Shown: positions 52,027 to 62,170, numbered from the stretch's first letter. The stretch is DNA of 64,000 bases from Draconibacterium aestuarii (GCA_026671195.1 JAPOHD010000029.1:88342-152341), one strand, 5' to 3'. A program made the numbers and translations. The notes: generated by a model not told the origin, from the sequence alone.

Positions 52027-53886
52027 CTATTCGTTGTAATTTACCCAAACTTTCATCTTCCCGGGTTCGCGGTTATTCCACGAGAAATAGGGAGAGAAGA
52101 TCAATTTTTCTGTTCCGGTAGTACTTTCAATTTGAGTCATCCCCTTTAATTTCCCGGAGGCCTTCTTTGTTTTGAAAGTTGAATTGGAACCGATGGCAAC
52201 AGCATCAAAATCGATGTTTTTCTGATCGGTTTGTTCCAGACAAAAAACAACAGGCCCACGTTGAACAGCGCGCTTCCCAATATCTTCGGTAACTTTTGGA
52301 TGCGCTGCGACAACTTCTACCGGCATATCCAGATCTAAGGAAATTTTATCTCCTTTTTTCCATTTCCGATTTACAGCGACATAACCTTTTTCAGACTTTT
52401 CAGCTTCCACTTGTTTTCCGTTTACAGCAAGATGAAAAGCTTTGCACCAGCCCGGAATTCTTAAATTCACTGCAAACTCTGCAGGAATTTCCGGATCAAT
52501 CTTCATCACAATTTCTCCATCCCAGGGATACGCCGTTTTCTGACTTACCTGCAATTTTGCAACTCCCAATTCAATTTCAGTAGTATTTCCCATAAACAGG
52601 TTTACATACAATTCATTCTCACCTGCCAGATAAATATAATTACCAACCGACGGAACAAAACGCGATATATTACTGGGGCAACAGGCACAGCCAAACCAGC
52701 GCTGGCGATGATGATTACCGTCCGATTCGAGCGGATTTACGTAATAAAACAAATCGCCATCCAACGAAACGCCCGACAGAACACCATTGTACATGGCACG
52801 CTCCATTACATCCACATATTTTGCATCTTTCGATAACAGGTTCATCCGGTTGTTCCAAAGTACCATTCCGATAGAAGCACAGGTTTCGCAATAAGCTGTT
52901 TTATTAGGCAAGTCGTAATCCTTCGAAAATCCTTCGTTCGCCCCTGAACTACCGATTCCTCCTGTGATGTACATGTTTCGGTTCACCACATCGTCCCACA
53001 CGCGTTCGAGCGCAGCAACATATCCTGGTAAATCTTTTTCGGCAGCCACATCGGCCATTCCGGTAAACAAATACATGGCACGCACCGCATGTCCTTTAAT
53101 ATCTGAGATTTCAGAAACCGGTACATCGTCCTGGCAATAAGCTGCTCCCCAGTGTTCTTTGTCCCAAATTTCGCCCCGGCCATGTCCGTGACCGCGTTCT
53201 TCGAGAATCCAGTAACTCAAATCGAGGTAGTTTTTATTGCCTGTTTCGTGGTACAATTTTACCAGCGCCAGCTCAATTTCTTCGTGACCGGCCACCCAGT
53301 GTTTTTTACCGGGGCCAAATTCAGTTCCAAGGTAATCGGCAAATTTTGTAGCTACATCTAAAAGCGATGTTTTTCCAGTTGCTTTATGATGTGCCACAGC
53401 CGCTTCAATCATGTGTCCGCCGCAATACATTTCGTGTTTCTCCATGTCGGTCCAGCGCTCGGTTGGATGGTTCAAGGTGTAAAATGTATTCAGGTAACCA
53501 TCGGGTTGCTGCGCTTTGGCAATCAGATCGATCCACTTATCCAGCAAAGCTTCATTTTTCGAATCTGGATTATTGATCAAAGAGTACGCAATTCCTTCCA
53601 TTGCTTTGTACACGTCCGAATCATCGAAATAAATTCCTTCGTGATTGCCCTCCATTACTCCGGCAGCCTTTGCAAAATTGTTAATGCGTTCGGTTGAATC
53701 CTGAGTTTGTGCAATACAGGTTTCCAAAGTAGTATGTGCGTGAGCTTCCAAACAAGGAGCCCAAAAGCTATCGGTAATTTTTACCTTGTTAAAAGGCACC
53801 GGTTTGGCAGAGTAGTTTTGAGCATGAGTTCCCAAAAAACCAACAGTAAAAATTAATACTGTAATTATGATTCCTGATAGTCTCAT
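52027..53886 (-). CDS. GH127 beta-L-arabinofuranosidase
   Basis: 619 residues with a signal peptide. This is a close GH127 match: N-terminal VKITDSFWAPCLEAHAHTTLETCI, YFDDSDVYKAMEGIAYSL, YCGGHMIEAAVAHH, and the zinc site E334-x-C336 (YCETCASIGM) with C402-C403 (GCACCPSNISR), matching E338/C340/C417/C418 of Bifidobacterium HypBA1. In that enzyme a cysteine is the nucleophile and the substrate is beta-1,2-linked L-arabinofuranose of extensin-type glycans. It is followed 22 bases later by GH43 and preceded 7 bases earlier by a mutarotase gene. Confidence 0.94.
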   Translation of the reverse strand: MRLSGIIITVLIFTVGFLGTHAQNYSAKPVPFNKVKITDSFWAPCLEAHAHTTLETCIAQTQDSTERINNFAKAAGVMEGNHEGIYFDDSDVYKAMEGIAYSLINNPDSKNEALLDKWIDLIAKAQQPDGYLNTFYTLNHPTERWTDMEKHEMYCGGHMIEAAVAHHKATGKTSLLDVATKFADYLGTEFGPGKKHWVAGHEEIELALVKLYHETGNKNYLDLSYWILEERGHGHGRGEIWDKEHWGAAYCQDDVPVSEISDIKGHAVRAMYLFTGMADVAAEKDLPGYVAALERVWDDVVNRNMYITGGIGSSGANEGFSKDYDLPNKTAYCETCASIGMVLWNNRMNLLSKDAKYVDVMERAMYNGVLSGVSLDGDLFYYVNPLESDGNHHRQRWFGCACCPSNISRFVPSVGNYIYLAGENELYVNLFMGNTTEIELGVAKLQVSQKTAYPWDGEIVMKIDPEIPAEFAVNLRIPGWCKAFHLAVNGKQVEAEKSEKGYVAVNRKWKKGDKISLDLDMPVEVVAAHPKVTEDIGKRAVQRGPVVFCLEQTDQKNIDFDAVAIGSNSTFKTKKASGKLKGMTQIESTTGTEKLIFSPYFSWNNREPGKMKVWVNYNE

Positions 53887-53893
53887 CTTCTTG

Positions 53894-55045
53894 TTATTTT
53901 ACAGTGCTGAATTTGTAAATAGACATCGTTTTATATTCCTGACCGGGTTTTAAAATAATACCAGGGAATTGTGGCTGATTGGGAGAATCAGGTAAATGTT
54001 GTGTTTCCAGTGCAAAGGATTCACGAAAATCAAAGGTTTTCCCGTATTTTCCGGTATCAGATCCGTCCATAAAATTACCACCGTAAAACTGCAGGGCAGG
54101 TTCTTCGGTAAACACTTCCATTTTACGCCCGCTAATTGGTTCAACAACTGTTGCAGCCAGAGTCATTTCTCCTGCCTTCGCTTTATTCAACACAAAATTA
54201 TGATCGTAACCCAAACCATTCATTAACTGCCGGTTTTCATTTTCCTGTGGCAAATCTTTACCAATAGCTTTTGATTTTCTGAAATCGAAAGGAGTACCTT
54301 CAACGGGTACATTTTCGCCCAATGGAATTAAAGTAGAGTCAACTGCAGTTATTAAATCTGCATTAATGGTAAGCAGGTGATTGTTAATGGTTCCTTTATC
54401 TTCGCCACGCATATTAAAAAAGGCGTGATTGGTAAGATTTACAGGCGTACTTTTATCGGTGGTAGCCAGATAATTAATAAGCAATTCGTTTTTTGACTTG
54501 AGTGTATATTTTACTTCAACATTTAGATTTCCGGGGTAACCCATTTCTCCATCTTTCGACAAATAGGTTAAAACAATGGAAGTATCGTTTGCCGATTTTA
54601 CATCCCAAACCTGGTTATGAAATCCTTTGGAACCACCGTGTAAATGGTTGGGATCGTTATTAATCGGAAGCGTATATTCCACACCGTCAAGTGTAAATTT
54701 ACCTTTGGCAATACGGTTTCCAACGCGGCCAATTAATGCCCCATGAAAAACTTCATGCGCATTCAGATAACCATCGATACTTCCAAAACCAAGTACAATA
54801 TCACCCGGGTTCCCATTTTTGTCGGGAACCAGTAAACTTACAATCCGGCCTCCGTAATTTGTTATTGCTGCTGTAACATCTCCGTTTTGCAGCACATACA
54901 GGTTGGTTTCTTTTCCATCAACTGTGGTCTGAAAATCTTCAGCTTTTAAGTTGCCGCAGGTAAGCTGTTCTTCCGTTTTTTGATTACAAGAAAATTGGAT
55001 TGCACAAAATACAATCAAAATAGTCAATCGGTTTATCAATCTCAT
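53894..55045 (-). CDS. galM: Galactose mutarotase (aldose 1-epimerase), lipoprotein
   Basis: 383 residues. Signal and lipobox-like IVFCAIQFSC (C20) indicate an exported, lipid-anchored protein. The GalM fold is clear: VTAAITNYGGRIVSLLVPDKNGN, GRVGNRIAKGKFTLDG, NHLHGGSKGFHNQVW and NLTNHAFFNMRG, with catalytic His in HGG and the Glu near the C-terminus (LQFYGGNFMDG and following). It interconverts alpha and beta anomers of galactose or arabinose released by the neighbouring enzymes. It starts a run of closely spaced genes after a 261-base gap. Confidence 0.92.
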   Translation of the reverse strand: MRLINRLTILIVFCAIQFSCNQKTEEQLTCGNLKAEDFQTTVDGKETNLYVLQNGDVTAAITNYGGRIVSLLVPDKNGNPGDIVLGFGSIDGYLNAHEVFHGALIGRVGNRIAKGKFTLDGVEYTLPINNDPNHLHGGSKGFHNQVWDVKSANDTSIVLTYLSKDGEMGYPGNLNVEVKYTLKSKNELLINYLATTDKSTPVNLTNHAFFNMRGEDKGTINNHLLTINADLITAVDSTLIPLGENVPVEGTPFDFRKSKAIGKDLPQENENRQLMNGLGYDHNFVLNKAKAGEMTLAATVVEPISGRKMEVFTEEPALQFYGGNFMDGSDTGKYGKTFDFRESFALETQHLPDSPNQPQFPGIILKPGQEYKTMSIYKFSTVK

Positions 55046-55118
55046 TTTAGTTGGTATAAATTATTTTCTCAAAAATAAGCTTTTATCAGGCAAGCTTCAT
55101 CCTGTTTTTGTTCCATTT

Positions 55119-55164
55119 AACTGGTTTTGAAAAGCTGATGCGAGCTTTTTTGCTCACACCAGTT
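55119..55164. repeat. Nested hairpin in the 261-base gap before galM
   Basis: AACTGGT (55119-55125) pairs with ACCAGTT (55158-55164); inside, AAAAGC (55130-55135) pairs with GCTTTT (55144-55149). No T run follows on the minus strand, so it is not a convincing terminator. Between it and galM a minus-strand TATTTTTG (55077-55070) could be a -7 promoter box. Confidence 0.4.
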
Positions 55165-55306
55165 TTCTTTCTATTTATATATAATTCATTTCGTGTAGAA
55201 CTCTTTTTTATATTGGCCCAAAAACCAACAAAAAGGGTGAAAGGATAAACAGTTAAATCACAATTTTATCTATCCATTGCTTTTCCGAAGAATCTTTTGT
55301 TCCAAA

Positions 55307-56404
55307 CTATTCGCCCAGAGTTAAACTTTTAATTAAGTCCACTTCTTCCTGTTTGTATGGAGTTCCGTCTTTTCTGAATATCTCGTGAAACCAAAGTGGT
55401 GGCTCCGATCCATCGGCAATTGGCTCGTCCCAGGCATATTTTGTATTCGATTTTCCATCAACCAAACCCCAGTTAATAGCACCCACGTGTTCCTTTTTCA
55501 GAATAGGCATAATGTTGGTGAACAAACTGTTGTTGCGGCGAGCCATGTATTCGGTGCAAACCATAGGAAGTTCGTACTTTTTCAACGAATCAATTGCTAC
55601 CTGATGTGGTGCAGGTCCTTCATAGTTGTGATAGGTAATAACATCGGAATTTTTTAACTGGAATGTATTCAAATCTGTTAAACTTGCATTCCAAACACCG
55701 GCCGACATAGGTTGACTCGGGCGAACTTCCCAGCCCCAGTCGAACACTTTTTTCAGTAAACGCATTGATTTGTTTCCGTAACCTGAATTACCCGGTTCGT
55801 TATATAAATCCCACAATACAATCCGGTTGTCATCTTTAAACGTGGTTAAAATGTCCTTCACATATACCTCCAGTGTATCTACAAGATAAGGATCACTGTA
55901 AAATAATTCTCCCGGATCGCGCACCCAACCTGAATTGTGAACACCCGGTTTTGGATCGGGTTGTTTTCCGGCCTCGTAGGTTGGATTCCAACAATCGTCA
56001 AAAATCACAAAAATTGTTTTTATGCCATGCGAATCGGCAATAGTCAAATAGTTGTTCATTCGATTTTTAAATCCATCTCTATCCACCTGCCAGGCAACAT
56101 GATGCAAATAAACACGCATACAATTCATTCCAATACCTTCGGCCCAGCCCAATTCGCGATCGATGGTTTCCGAATCGAATGATTCGGCTTGCCAGGTTTC
56201 CAGCTGGTTAATGGCAGTGCTCGGATTAAAGTTGCATCCGCGCAACCAACTGTTTTCTGCTCCCCACGCATCGGCCTGTTCCTGAGTCCATTTTGTTGCT
56301 GCTTTTTCGCTAACTAGTTCTTTTTCTCCTTTTGTTTCTTTTTTCGACTGGCAGGCAACTCCCAATATTAACAGTGCCACCAACAGATAAATAGTTTGCT
56401 TCAT
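55307..56404 (-). CDS. GH5-like clan A glycosidase, lipoprotein
   Basis: 365 residues. Lipobox LGVAC (C18) anchors it to a membrane. TIM barrel of clan GH-A with acid/base E203 (LWDLYNEPGNS) and probable nucleophile E285 (MVCTEYMAR). The start has ENSWLRGCNFNPSTAINQLETWQ and YLHHVAWQVDRDGFKNRM. Similar proteins are annotated as cellulase-family or 1,4-beta-xylanase, but I see no close match to a characterised GH5 subfamily. It is 9 bases from a GH43 and in the same run as the sulfatase. Confidence 0.85.
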   Translation of the reverse strand: MKQTIYLLVALLILGVACQSKKETKGEKELVSEKAATKWTQEQADAWGAENSWLRGCNFNPSTAINQLETWQAESFDSETIDRELGWAEGIGMNCMRVYLHHVAWQVDRDGFKNRMNNYLTIADSHGIKTIFVIFDDCWNPTYEAGKQPDPKPGVHNSGWVRDPGELFYSDPYLVDTLEVYVKDILTTFKDDNRIVLWDLYNEPGNSGYGNKSMRLLKKVFDWGWEVRPSQPMSAGVWNASLTDLNTFQLKNSDVITYHNYEGPAPHQVAIDSLKKYELPMVCTEYMARRNNSLFTNIMPILKKEHVGAINWGLVDGKSNTKYAWDEPIADGSEPPLWFHEIFRKDGTPYKQEEVDLIKSLTLGE

Positions 56405-56413
56405 CTCTAATTT

Positions 56414-57517
56414 TTATTGAGTTGTTTGATTTTCTTCTATTTCCACTTCTCCTGACGGCCGGTTTATGACTTTTCCTGCCGGAATTGCCTGCCCAAAATC
56501 AGGCGATCCATCCGGATTCCATTCAAAAGGTTGCATTCTGACATTACGGTCCCAGCCCGGCTCGGTTGTTTTTTTCGAATGATAAATAATCCAGTCTTCG
56601 GTATTATCAGGCGATTTTACAAAAGAACAGTGTCCCACTCCATAAACTGTTGAATTACCTTCAAACACCGGTCCCTTTTTTGTCCAGTTATCAGGATTTA
56701 AAGGATCGGCATCCGGACTATTTAATTGTAACATTCCCTGACGATATTCTTTCAGCCACGATTCGCGACAGGAATAAACAATAAAGACATGATCTCCATT
56801 TTGTAAAACTTCAGGTCCTTCATTTAAATTCAGCGGTCCACCTGTTTCCCAGTTTTCTTCGGGCGATGAAAGCAAAACACGATTCCCCTTCAGCGTATAA
56901 GGATTTTCCATTTCCTGAATAAATAAATGCTGCGCTGAAGCATCGGTATCCTTTTGTTCGAGCCAGCCCGACCAAACAGCGTATAATTTATTGTTGTGTT
57001 GAAATACGGTCATATCGATGGCCCAGATATTTTTAGACAGATCATCCGAAACATCACCGGTATTCAGAATTCCCATGTCTTCGTATTCACTAAAAACATC
57101 GTCTGATTTTGAGCGCAAAACCCCTGTTCGCTGATGGATAAATGGTGGCCCCGATTGTCCTGCAGCATAATAAACATACCAATGCCCGTCGATAAAATGA
57201 ATCTCGGGAGCCCAAATACAAGCCTTGTTCCAACCTGTTTCGGGTGCGCGCCAAATTTGCTTTAACTCGCCTTGCTTGGTCATGAATTTTGAGCGCGAAA
57301 GTACAATGCCATTGTTGGCAGAATAGCAATAAATGTATTCGTCTCCCTGTTTTACCAGCCATGGATCGGCACCGTCCCACAACGGATTTTGAAAAGTTGT
57401 TTTAACCTCATCGGGTATCGATCCGTCATCAGGAGTGCTACAATTGGCCATGCTCCATGAACACAAAAACAGAACCACCAAAATCCTCAATTTCATTCCT
57501 TTAAAAAATCTGCTCAT
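56414..57517 (-). CDS. GH43 glycosidase, putative lipoprotein
   Basis: 367 residues; the internal ATG at 57496 (MKLRILVVLFLCSW) gives a cleaner signal and is preceded by AAAGGA, so the true product may be 360 residues. C26 after SMAN is a possible lipid site. GH43 features: D51 (DGADPWLV), WAPEIHFIDGHWYVYYAA, D168 (WAIDMTVF) and E233 (LNEGPEVL). This is the third GH43 in the locus and not closely similar to the others. Its stop is 9 bases from the GH5-like start. Confidence 0.88.
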   Translation of the reverse strand: MSRFFKGMKLRILVVLFLCSWSMANCSTPDDGSIPDEVKTTFQNPLWDGADPWLVKQGDEYIYCYSANNGIVLSRSKFMTKQGELKQIWRAPETGWNKACIWAPEIHFIDGHWYVYYAAGQSGPPFIHQRTGVLRSKSDDVFSEYEDMGILNTGDVSDDLSKNIWAIDMTVFQHNNKLYAVWSGWLEQKDTDASAQHLFIQEMENPYTLKGNRVLLSSPEENWETGGPLNLNEGPEVLQNGDHVFIVYSCRESWLKEYRQGMLQLNSPDADPLNPDNWTKKGPVFEGNSTVYGVGHCSFVKSPDNTEDWIIYHSKKTTEPGWDRNVRMQPFEWNPDGSPDFGQAIPAGKVINRPSGEVEIEENQTTQ

Positions 57518-57571
57518 AATTAAAAACGCTTACTTTTATTTTATGCCAAAACAGCAAAATCTACTATCAAT

Positions 57572-59182
57572 CTATTTAAATTCAATCCCAACTTTAACAG
57601 CCCATTCTCTCCAGGCTTTGTCCATTTCAGCCACTTTCCCCGGGAACTGTGCAGCTAAATCATTGGTTTCAGTATAATCCTCTGTAATGCGAAATAATTC
57701 CCAATCTTTGTCCGGTAGTGCCGACATTTTCCAATCTCCAATACGAACGGCTTTCCCACGTTGATGTTCCCAGCACAGTGTATCGTGAATACTGGTTGTT
57801 TCACCCGTCAGAAATGGCATTAAACTGATACCGGAAGGCGGGAGTGTTTTTTCTCCGTTCACCATCTCTGGATAAGTGGCTCCTGAAAGTTCCAGACAGG
57901 TTGGCATAATATCGATAACATGCGCCAATCCACGATTGATCGTATTTTCTTTACCGGCCAAACCTTTGGGCCAGTGTACAATAAAAGGAGTTGCCGATCC
58001 GCCTTCATACGACTCCATTTTCCAGTATCGAAATGGTGTATTGGAAGCACTTGCCCATGCCCGGCCAAGGTAATTCCAGGTAGTTTCGGCACCCAGATTG
58101 GGAGAATTGTACTCGATCATTGTTGAATCGCGGGTAAATCCGGGACGGTCGAACCCGGGTGGATAACCCCGTTCGTACGATGCTCCGTTGTCGGATAATA
58201 ACAGGATCAGTGTATTTTCATACTGGCCGGTTTCCTTTAGTTTTTGAATGATTTGTCCAACGCCCTGATCAACATGATCGATCATGGCAGCATGAACGGC
58301 CATACACGCAGCCTCGTAATCTTTCTCCACGCATTCGTCCCAACTTCTTCCCGATGAATTTTCGGGTAAAGGATAAGTTTCCCGATCGATCAATCCCATT
58401 TTTATCATCCGCTCGTAACGTTGTTTCCTGATTTCTTCCCAGCCTACTTTAAAAGTCTCTTTGTACTTGTCAATATCTTCAGGTAAAGCATGTAGCGGCC
58501 AGTGCGGTGCAGTATGCGCAACATACAGGAAAAACGGATTATCATCCTTGCTGTACTCGTCGATTAAATCAATGGATTTTTCGGATATAAAATCGGTCAT
58601 ATAAAAATCGTCGGGCACTTCTTTTATGGGCTTTTCGTTATGAACCAGGCGAAACGGATCGAAGTAATTTACCACTCCCCAAATCACACCATAATGTTCT
58701 TGGAAACCGCGATTACAGGGATAGTTTTCGACGGGAGAAAACGGACCATAATCCACCTTATGTGCCATCCAGCGCAATTGTTCATTTGGATCGTCAACAG
58801 GTTTGGTTTGCGAAAGATGCCACTTCCCCGTCATTCCGGTGTGGTACCCATTTTCTTTCAGGACTTCAGCAATAGTCGCTGCATTCATATTCAGGTTAAC
58901 ACCCATTCCGTTAATTCCGGCTTGCTGCGGATGATGCCCGGTCAACAAAGCCGCCCTGGTTGGGCAACAACGTGCACTGTTGTGCATTTGCGTAAACCGA
59001 ATCCCCTGGCTGGCCAATTTGTCAATGTTGGGAGTTTGCACCTCCCCTCCATAACAACCAAGGTCGGAGTATCCCATATCATCTACCATAATAAGTAGGA
59101 TATTGGGTTTTTCTTTTTCCTGAACCCGGGTGCACCTTGCAAAAAGGACAAAACTTAGTAGTATTAAAAATAAAGATCTCAT
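57572..59182 (-). CDS. Family S1 sulfatase, lipoprotein
   Basis: 536 residues from the ATG at 59182 (a GTG three codons upstream is open). Lipobox FARC (C17). The sulfatase core is intact: NILLIMVDDMGYSDLGCYGG with metal-binding aspartates, and RCCPTRAALLTG, where C72 of CxPxR would be oxidised to formylglycine; further on HTAPHWPLHALP and LLLSDNGASYERG. It would remove sulfate esters from the glycan. No anaerobic sulfatase-maturating enzyme is in the window, so one must be encoded elsewhere. It is followed by GH43 and GH5-like genes. Subfamily is not assignable by eye. Confidence 0.93.
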   Translation of the reverse strand: MRSLFLILLSFVLFARCTRVQEKEKPNILLIMVDDMGYSDLGCYGGEVQTPNIDKLASQGIRFTQMHNSARCCPTRAALLTGHHPQQAGINGMGVNLNMNAATIAEVLKENGYHTGMTGKWHLSQTKPVDDPNEQLRWMAHKVDYGPFSPVENYPCNRGFQEHYGVIWGVVNYFDPFRLVHNEKPIKEVPDDFYMTDFISEKSIDLIDEYSKDDNPFFLYVAHTAPHWPLHALPEDIDKYKETFKVGWEEIRKQRYERMIKMGLIDRETYPLPENSSGRSWDECVEKDYEAACMAVHAAMIDHVDQGVGQIIQKLKETGQYENTLILLLSDNGASYERGYPPGFDRPGFTRDSTMIEYNSPNLGAETTWNYLGRAWASASNTPFRYWKMESYEGGSATPFIVHWPKGLAGKENTINRGLAHVIDIMPTCLELSGATYPEMVNGEKTLPPSGISLMPFLTGETTSIHDTLCWEHQRGKAVRIGDWKMSALPDKDWELFRITEDYTETNDLAAQFPGKVAEMDKAWREWAVKVGIEFK

Positions 59183-59618
59183 AGTTATCACTCCATTTAG
59201 ATGTTGTTCATTTATTCAGTTCTCAGATACAACATCGTATAAAACAGAAAGCGAAAAATGAATTTCGTGCAACATTTTGCGGCATGTTTCTTATATGATG
59301 CTTTTTTTTGCCAAAACCCTGTATTTTAATGCAAAAAATTATTTCTTATCAGTCATTTCAGAGATAATTACCGTTCCATCTCAGATCACCAAACTTAACG
59401 TAATGTTTTCCATTACGCTAAATCCGTCCATAGCATAACTTTTACTCAATCCAGCTCCCAGGTACCTGACTTTAAATGACTCGACACCGGTTTTATAAGA
59501 ACTTCGAAATACATCCTTTTCCAGCTCCAATTTAGCTCAAAAAACAGCAGGAAAACTATTTTGACTTTTCATCTCCATGTTTTCCTGCTGTGTATATTAT
59601 TGGATTGTTATGAAACTT
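59183..59618. other. 436-base non-coding gap inside the sugar locus
   Basis: No gene on either strand. It holds the terminator of the DUF4965 gene (listed), a 7-base hairpin CGTAATG/CATTACG at 59399-59417, and the AT-rich region just upstream of the sulfatase, where a promoter is expected. No exact TAnnTTTG box was found for it. Confidence 0.55.
59541..59591 (-). terminator. Intrinsic terminator after the DUF4965 gene
   Basis: On the minus strand ACAGCAGGAAAAC (59591-59579) and its perfect complement (59556-59544) form a 13-bp stem, followed by a run of T. It lies 28 bases after the DUF4965 stop, so the sulfatase unit needs its own promoter. Confidence 0.85.
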
Positions 59619-62120
59619 TTACTTTTCTAAAAGCTTTATAAAATAGCCGCCAACAACAGAACGAGCCTGGAAACCAACCTTTGTTGCATCGGTTGTTTGG
59701 TACCAGTCTGACATAGGCACCCGATCGGGTGTTTCGGTTATAAAACCATACAGCGGGTCAATAAACTTTTCGAAAGTAGCTTTATCATCGGCCAGTGTAG
59801 CTGTCCATACAATCCAGTCTGATTTGGTATATTCTTTCCGGTTATCGAGTGGTAAACCATAGGTATTTTGTTTGGTCAGGTAATAGGCCACTTCCTTTTG
59901 AGCTACGTCGGCAGGGAAAATTCCAAGGCCAAGTAATTTATCCCAAACCAGGTTATATTTCTGGCTCCAGGTTCCGGGTTTATCAAAAGTTAAACGATAA
60001 TGGTCGTTGTCGTCGGCCATTTTCATCCATTCCTGCGCCATAAATTTTGCTTTGGCAGTATACTCTTCAGCAATCTTTGTTTTTCCCAGCATTTCTGCGA
60101 GCCTCCCGTAACCGGCAATTCCCATAATTGCTTTTACCGATAAGTTCGTATTGTGCGCAAAGTGTCCGGCGAAATCGTCGGTGCACAGTTGGTTTTCAGG
60201 ATCAAGTCCGTTTTCCATTAAGTAGTTGGCCCACACCGTTAATACATCCCAATGCTCCTGAGCATATTTGGCATTTCCTTCTGTATGAGCAATGGCAGTA
60301 GTCAGAATCAGCATGTTTCCGCACTCTTCAACCGGCATGTCGCCTCCATAGGTTTGTCCGTTTGCTTTTGGATAAGTCCCCACATCGTGGGCTGCAAAAG
60401 GTTTTGTCCACTTTCCACTTTCTGAATAGTAGAAAATCGGATTCAACATTCCCTTTAGCAAATCAGGATTGTATTTCAAATACAACGGTGCCGAAGGATA
60501 AGTTACATCAACTGTTCCGATTGAACCGTTACTAAAGTTTTCTTTCGAAAGAAAGAGAATATTTCCCTGTGTGTCTTTCACTAATTTATGCGCAGCAATT
60601 GACTGACGAAATGCCAATACACACAGATCGGCGTAACTTTTCCCTCCTGCCTGTAACGTTTCATCCCATAACTTTTTATCAAAAGAATCGCATTGTGCCA
60701 GGATGTCGGCATGTTCTTTTGTAGCCATTTGAAGTGCTTCCTCAATGGTTACTTCTCCGCTTTTTGTCCACCAGCCTTTTAAGTTCTCTTCAAAATATTG
60801 TATCGATTCAATATCATCGTATGCTATCATTACATACCCTTTCTTCTCCTCCGAAGATATTTCACCCAATTGATCGACAAAACTCATTACCGGCATTGTC
60901 TTCGACATTTGAGATACATATTCATCAACACCAACCGAAATAGCACCCTTCTCAGAGAATGCCTTTTTTGTATTGGTATAGTCGCCAATCTCCACCAACG
61001 ATTCCGAAGTTTGGTCAGCAGCCAGGTATACATATCCCCAATCAATGCGCACGTTATCACCTTTTTTCTCCAATACTGGTTGCTCGGTAGTTCCTGCTTT
61101 TACAAAGTTGATACCGCTGGTTTGGCCTTTTCCAACAACCACTTCCTGACTAAATTCATTAACAGCCCATTCCGGAGTTGTTTCAAAATAGATTTGCACA
61201 TCGTGTTTTTTCTTGTCGTTTGCAACAACTTTGTAGTTGATATAATTTACCGGACGCGACAAAAGATCTAAGTTCTCGGGCAACAAGGGCGATACAAATT
61301 CGATTTGTAAATCAACGGGGCCGCACGTGAAGTTATAATGCGTTTGTGTGGCTGTGAGTGCCACCTTGTTTTGTACTGCAGAAGTACTGAAAACTTCGGT
61401 TTGTTCGTTATCCTGAATGATACCAAAATCGACATAACCTCCACCAACGCGATTGTGACAATGCGCAGCAATCACATTTTTTTTACCCGGATATAATAAA
61501 TTCCGATCGATTTTTAACTCCACGTTATTGTGCCACTCGTATTCGGTCTTTACCAGTTGTTTGCCATTTAAGTACAATTCAAAAATATCGTCGTGAGAGT
61601 AGATAAGGGAGATGTCACCTTCGTCCAGATTTTCAGGAAGACTGAATTCGCGGCGCACCCAAATATCTTCTGTGTCCCAGAGTGTATTACAAACGGGCAT
61701 TCCGTCGGTTCCAAAAGCCCCGCTTCCTGTTTTCCACAAATCTGCTTCAAAATCAATTTTTTCCCAACCTTTTGATGGTTGCTCCTTTACATATTGTCCT
61801 GCCCAGGCTTCGCCACCTGCCATATGAAGCAGATAGGTTTTCGGAATTACTTCTTTCCCTAAAAAACGATATACATTTCCATCAACACGCAATGCTCCAA
61901 TTATTGGATGCGATCTGCCGGTCCAGTGTGTTACCGGTGCATCGAATAACTGATCGGTGCATGACCAGGCACTAGAGTATGGATCGATTGTTATTAAAGG
62001 ATATGCAGGTGCACGCATCTCGGTAGACACCTCAGAAGTTGCAGGTATTTTTTCAGTTTGTGTGCATGAAAATACCACAAACAATATTAACAGCAGAGCA
62101 GTAAAATATTTATTAATCAT
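59619..62120 (-). CDS. Glutaminase-like DUF5127/DUF4965/DUF1793 protein with inserted beta-sandwich
   Basis: 833 residues, lipoprotein (VVFSC, C19). The family is annotated as glutaminase A-like, by similarity to fungal GtaA, but its (alpha/alpha)6 barrel (about 560-833) resembles glycosidases, and its frequent place in glycan loci makes a glycosidase role plausible. N-terminal SAWSCTDQLFDAPVTHWTGRSHPIIGALRVDG and C-terminal NTYGLPLDNRKEYTKSDWIVWTATLAD are typical. Residues 118-236 are an insert (WKTGSGAFGTDGMP, EDIWVRREFSL, NVIAAHC) equivalent to residues 612-740 of the T9SS GH2 enzyme of this locus. Terminators on both sides make it a separate unit. Confidence 0.85.
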   Translation of the reverse strand: MINKYFTALLLILFVVFSCTQTEKIPATSEVSTEMRAPAYPLITIDPYSSAWSCTDQLFDAPVTHWTGRSHPIIGALRVDGNVYRFLGKEVIPKTYLLHMAGGEAWAGQYVKEQPSKGWEKIDFEADLWKTGSGAFGTDGMPVCNTLWDTEDIWVRREFSLPENLDEGDISLIYSHDDIFELYLNGKQLVKTEYEWHNNVELKIDRNLLYPGKKNVIAAHCHNRVGGGYVDFGIIQDNEQTEVFSTSAVQNKVALTATQTHYNFTCGPVDLQIEFVSPLLPENLDLLSRPVNYINYKVVANDKKKHDVQIYFETTPEWAVNEFSQEVVVGKGQTSGINFVKAGTTEQPVLEKKGDNVRIDWGYVYLAADQTSESLVEIGDYTNTKKAFSEKGAISVGVDEYVSQMSKTMPVMSFVDQLGEISSEEKKGYVMIAYDDIESIQYFEENLKGWWTKSGEVTIEEALQMATKEHADILAQCDSFDKKLWDETLQAGGKSYADLCVLAFRQSIAAHKLVKDTQGNILFLSKENFSNGSIGTVDVTYPSAPLYLKYNPDLLKGMLNPIFYYSESGKWTKPFAAHDVGTYPKANGQTYGGDMPVEECGNMLILTTAIAHTEGNAKYAQEHWDVLTVWANYLMENGLDPENQLCTDDFAGHFAHNTNLSVKAIMGIAGYGRLAEMLGKTKIAEEYTAKAKFMAQEWMKMADDNDHYRLTFDKPGTWSQKYNLVWDKLLGLGIFPADVAQKEVAYYLTKQNTYGLPLDNRKEYTKSDWIVWTATLADDKATFEKFIDPLYGFITETPDRVPMSDWYQTTDATKVGFQARSVVGGYFIKLLEK

Positions 62121-62170
62121 TTAATTGGATATTAAGGTTCAGGTTATTTTTTAGAAATGCAATTGAAGTA

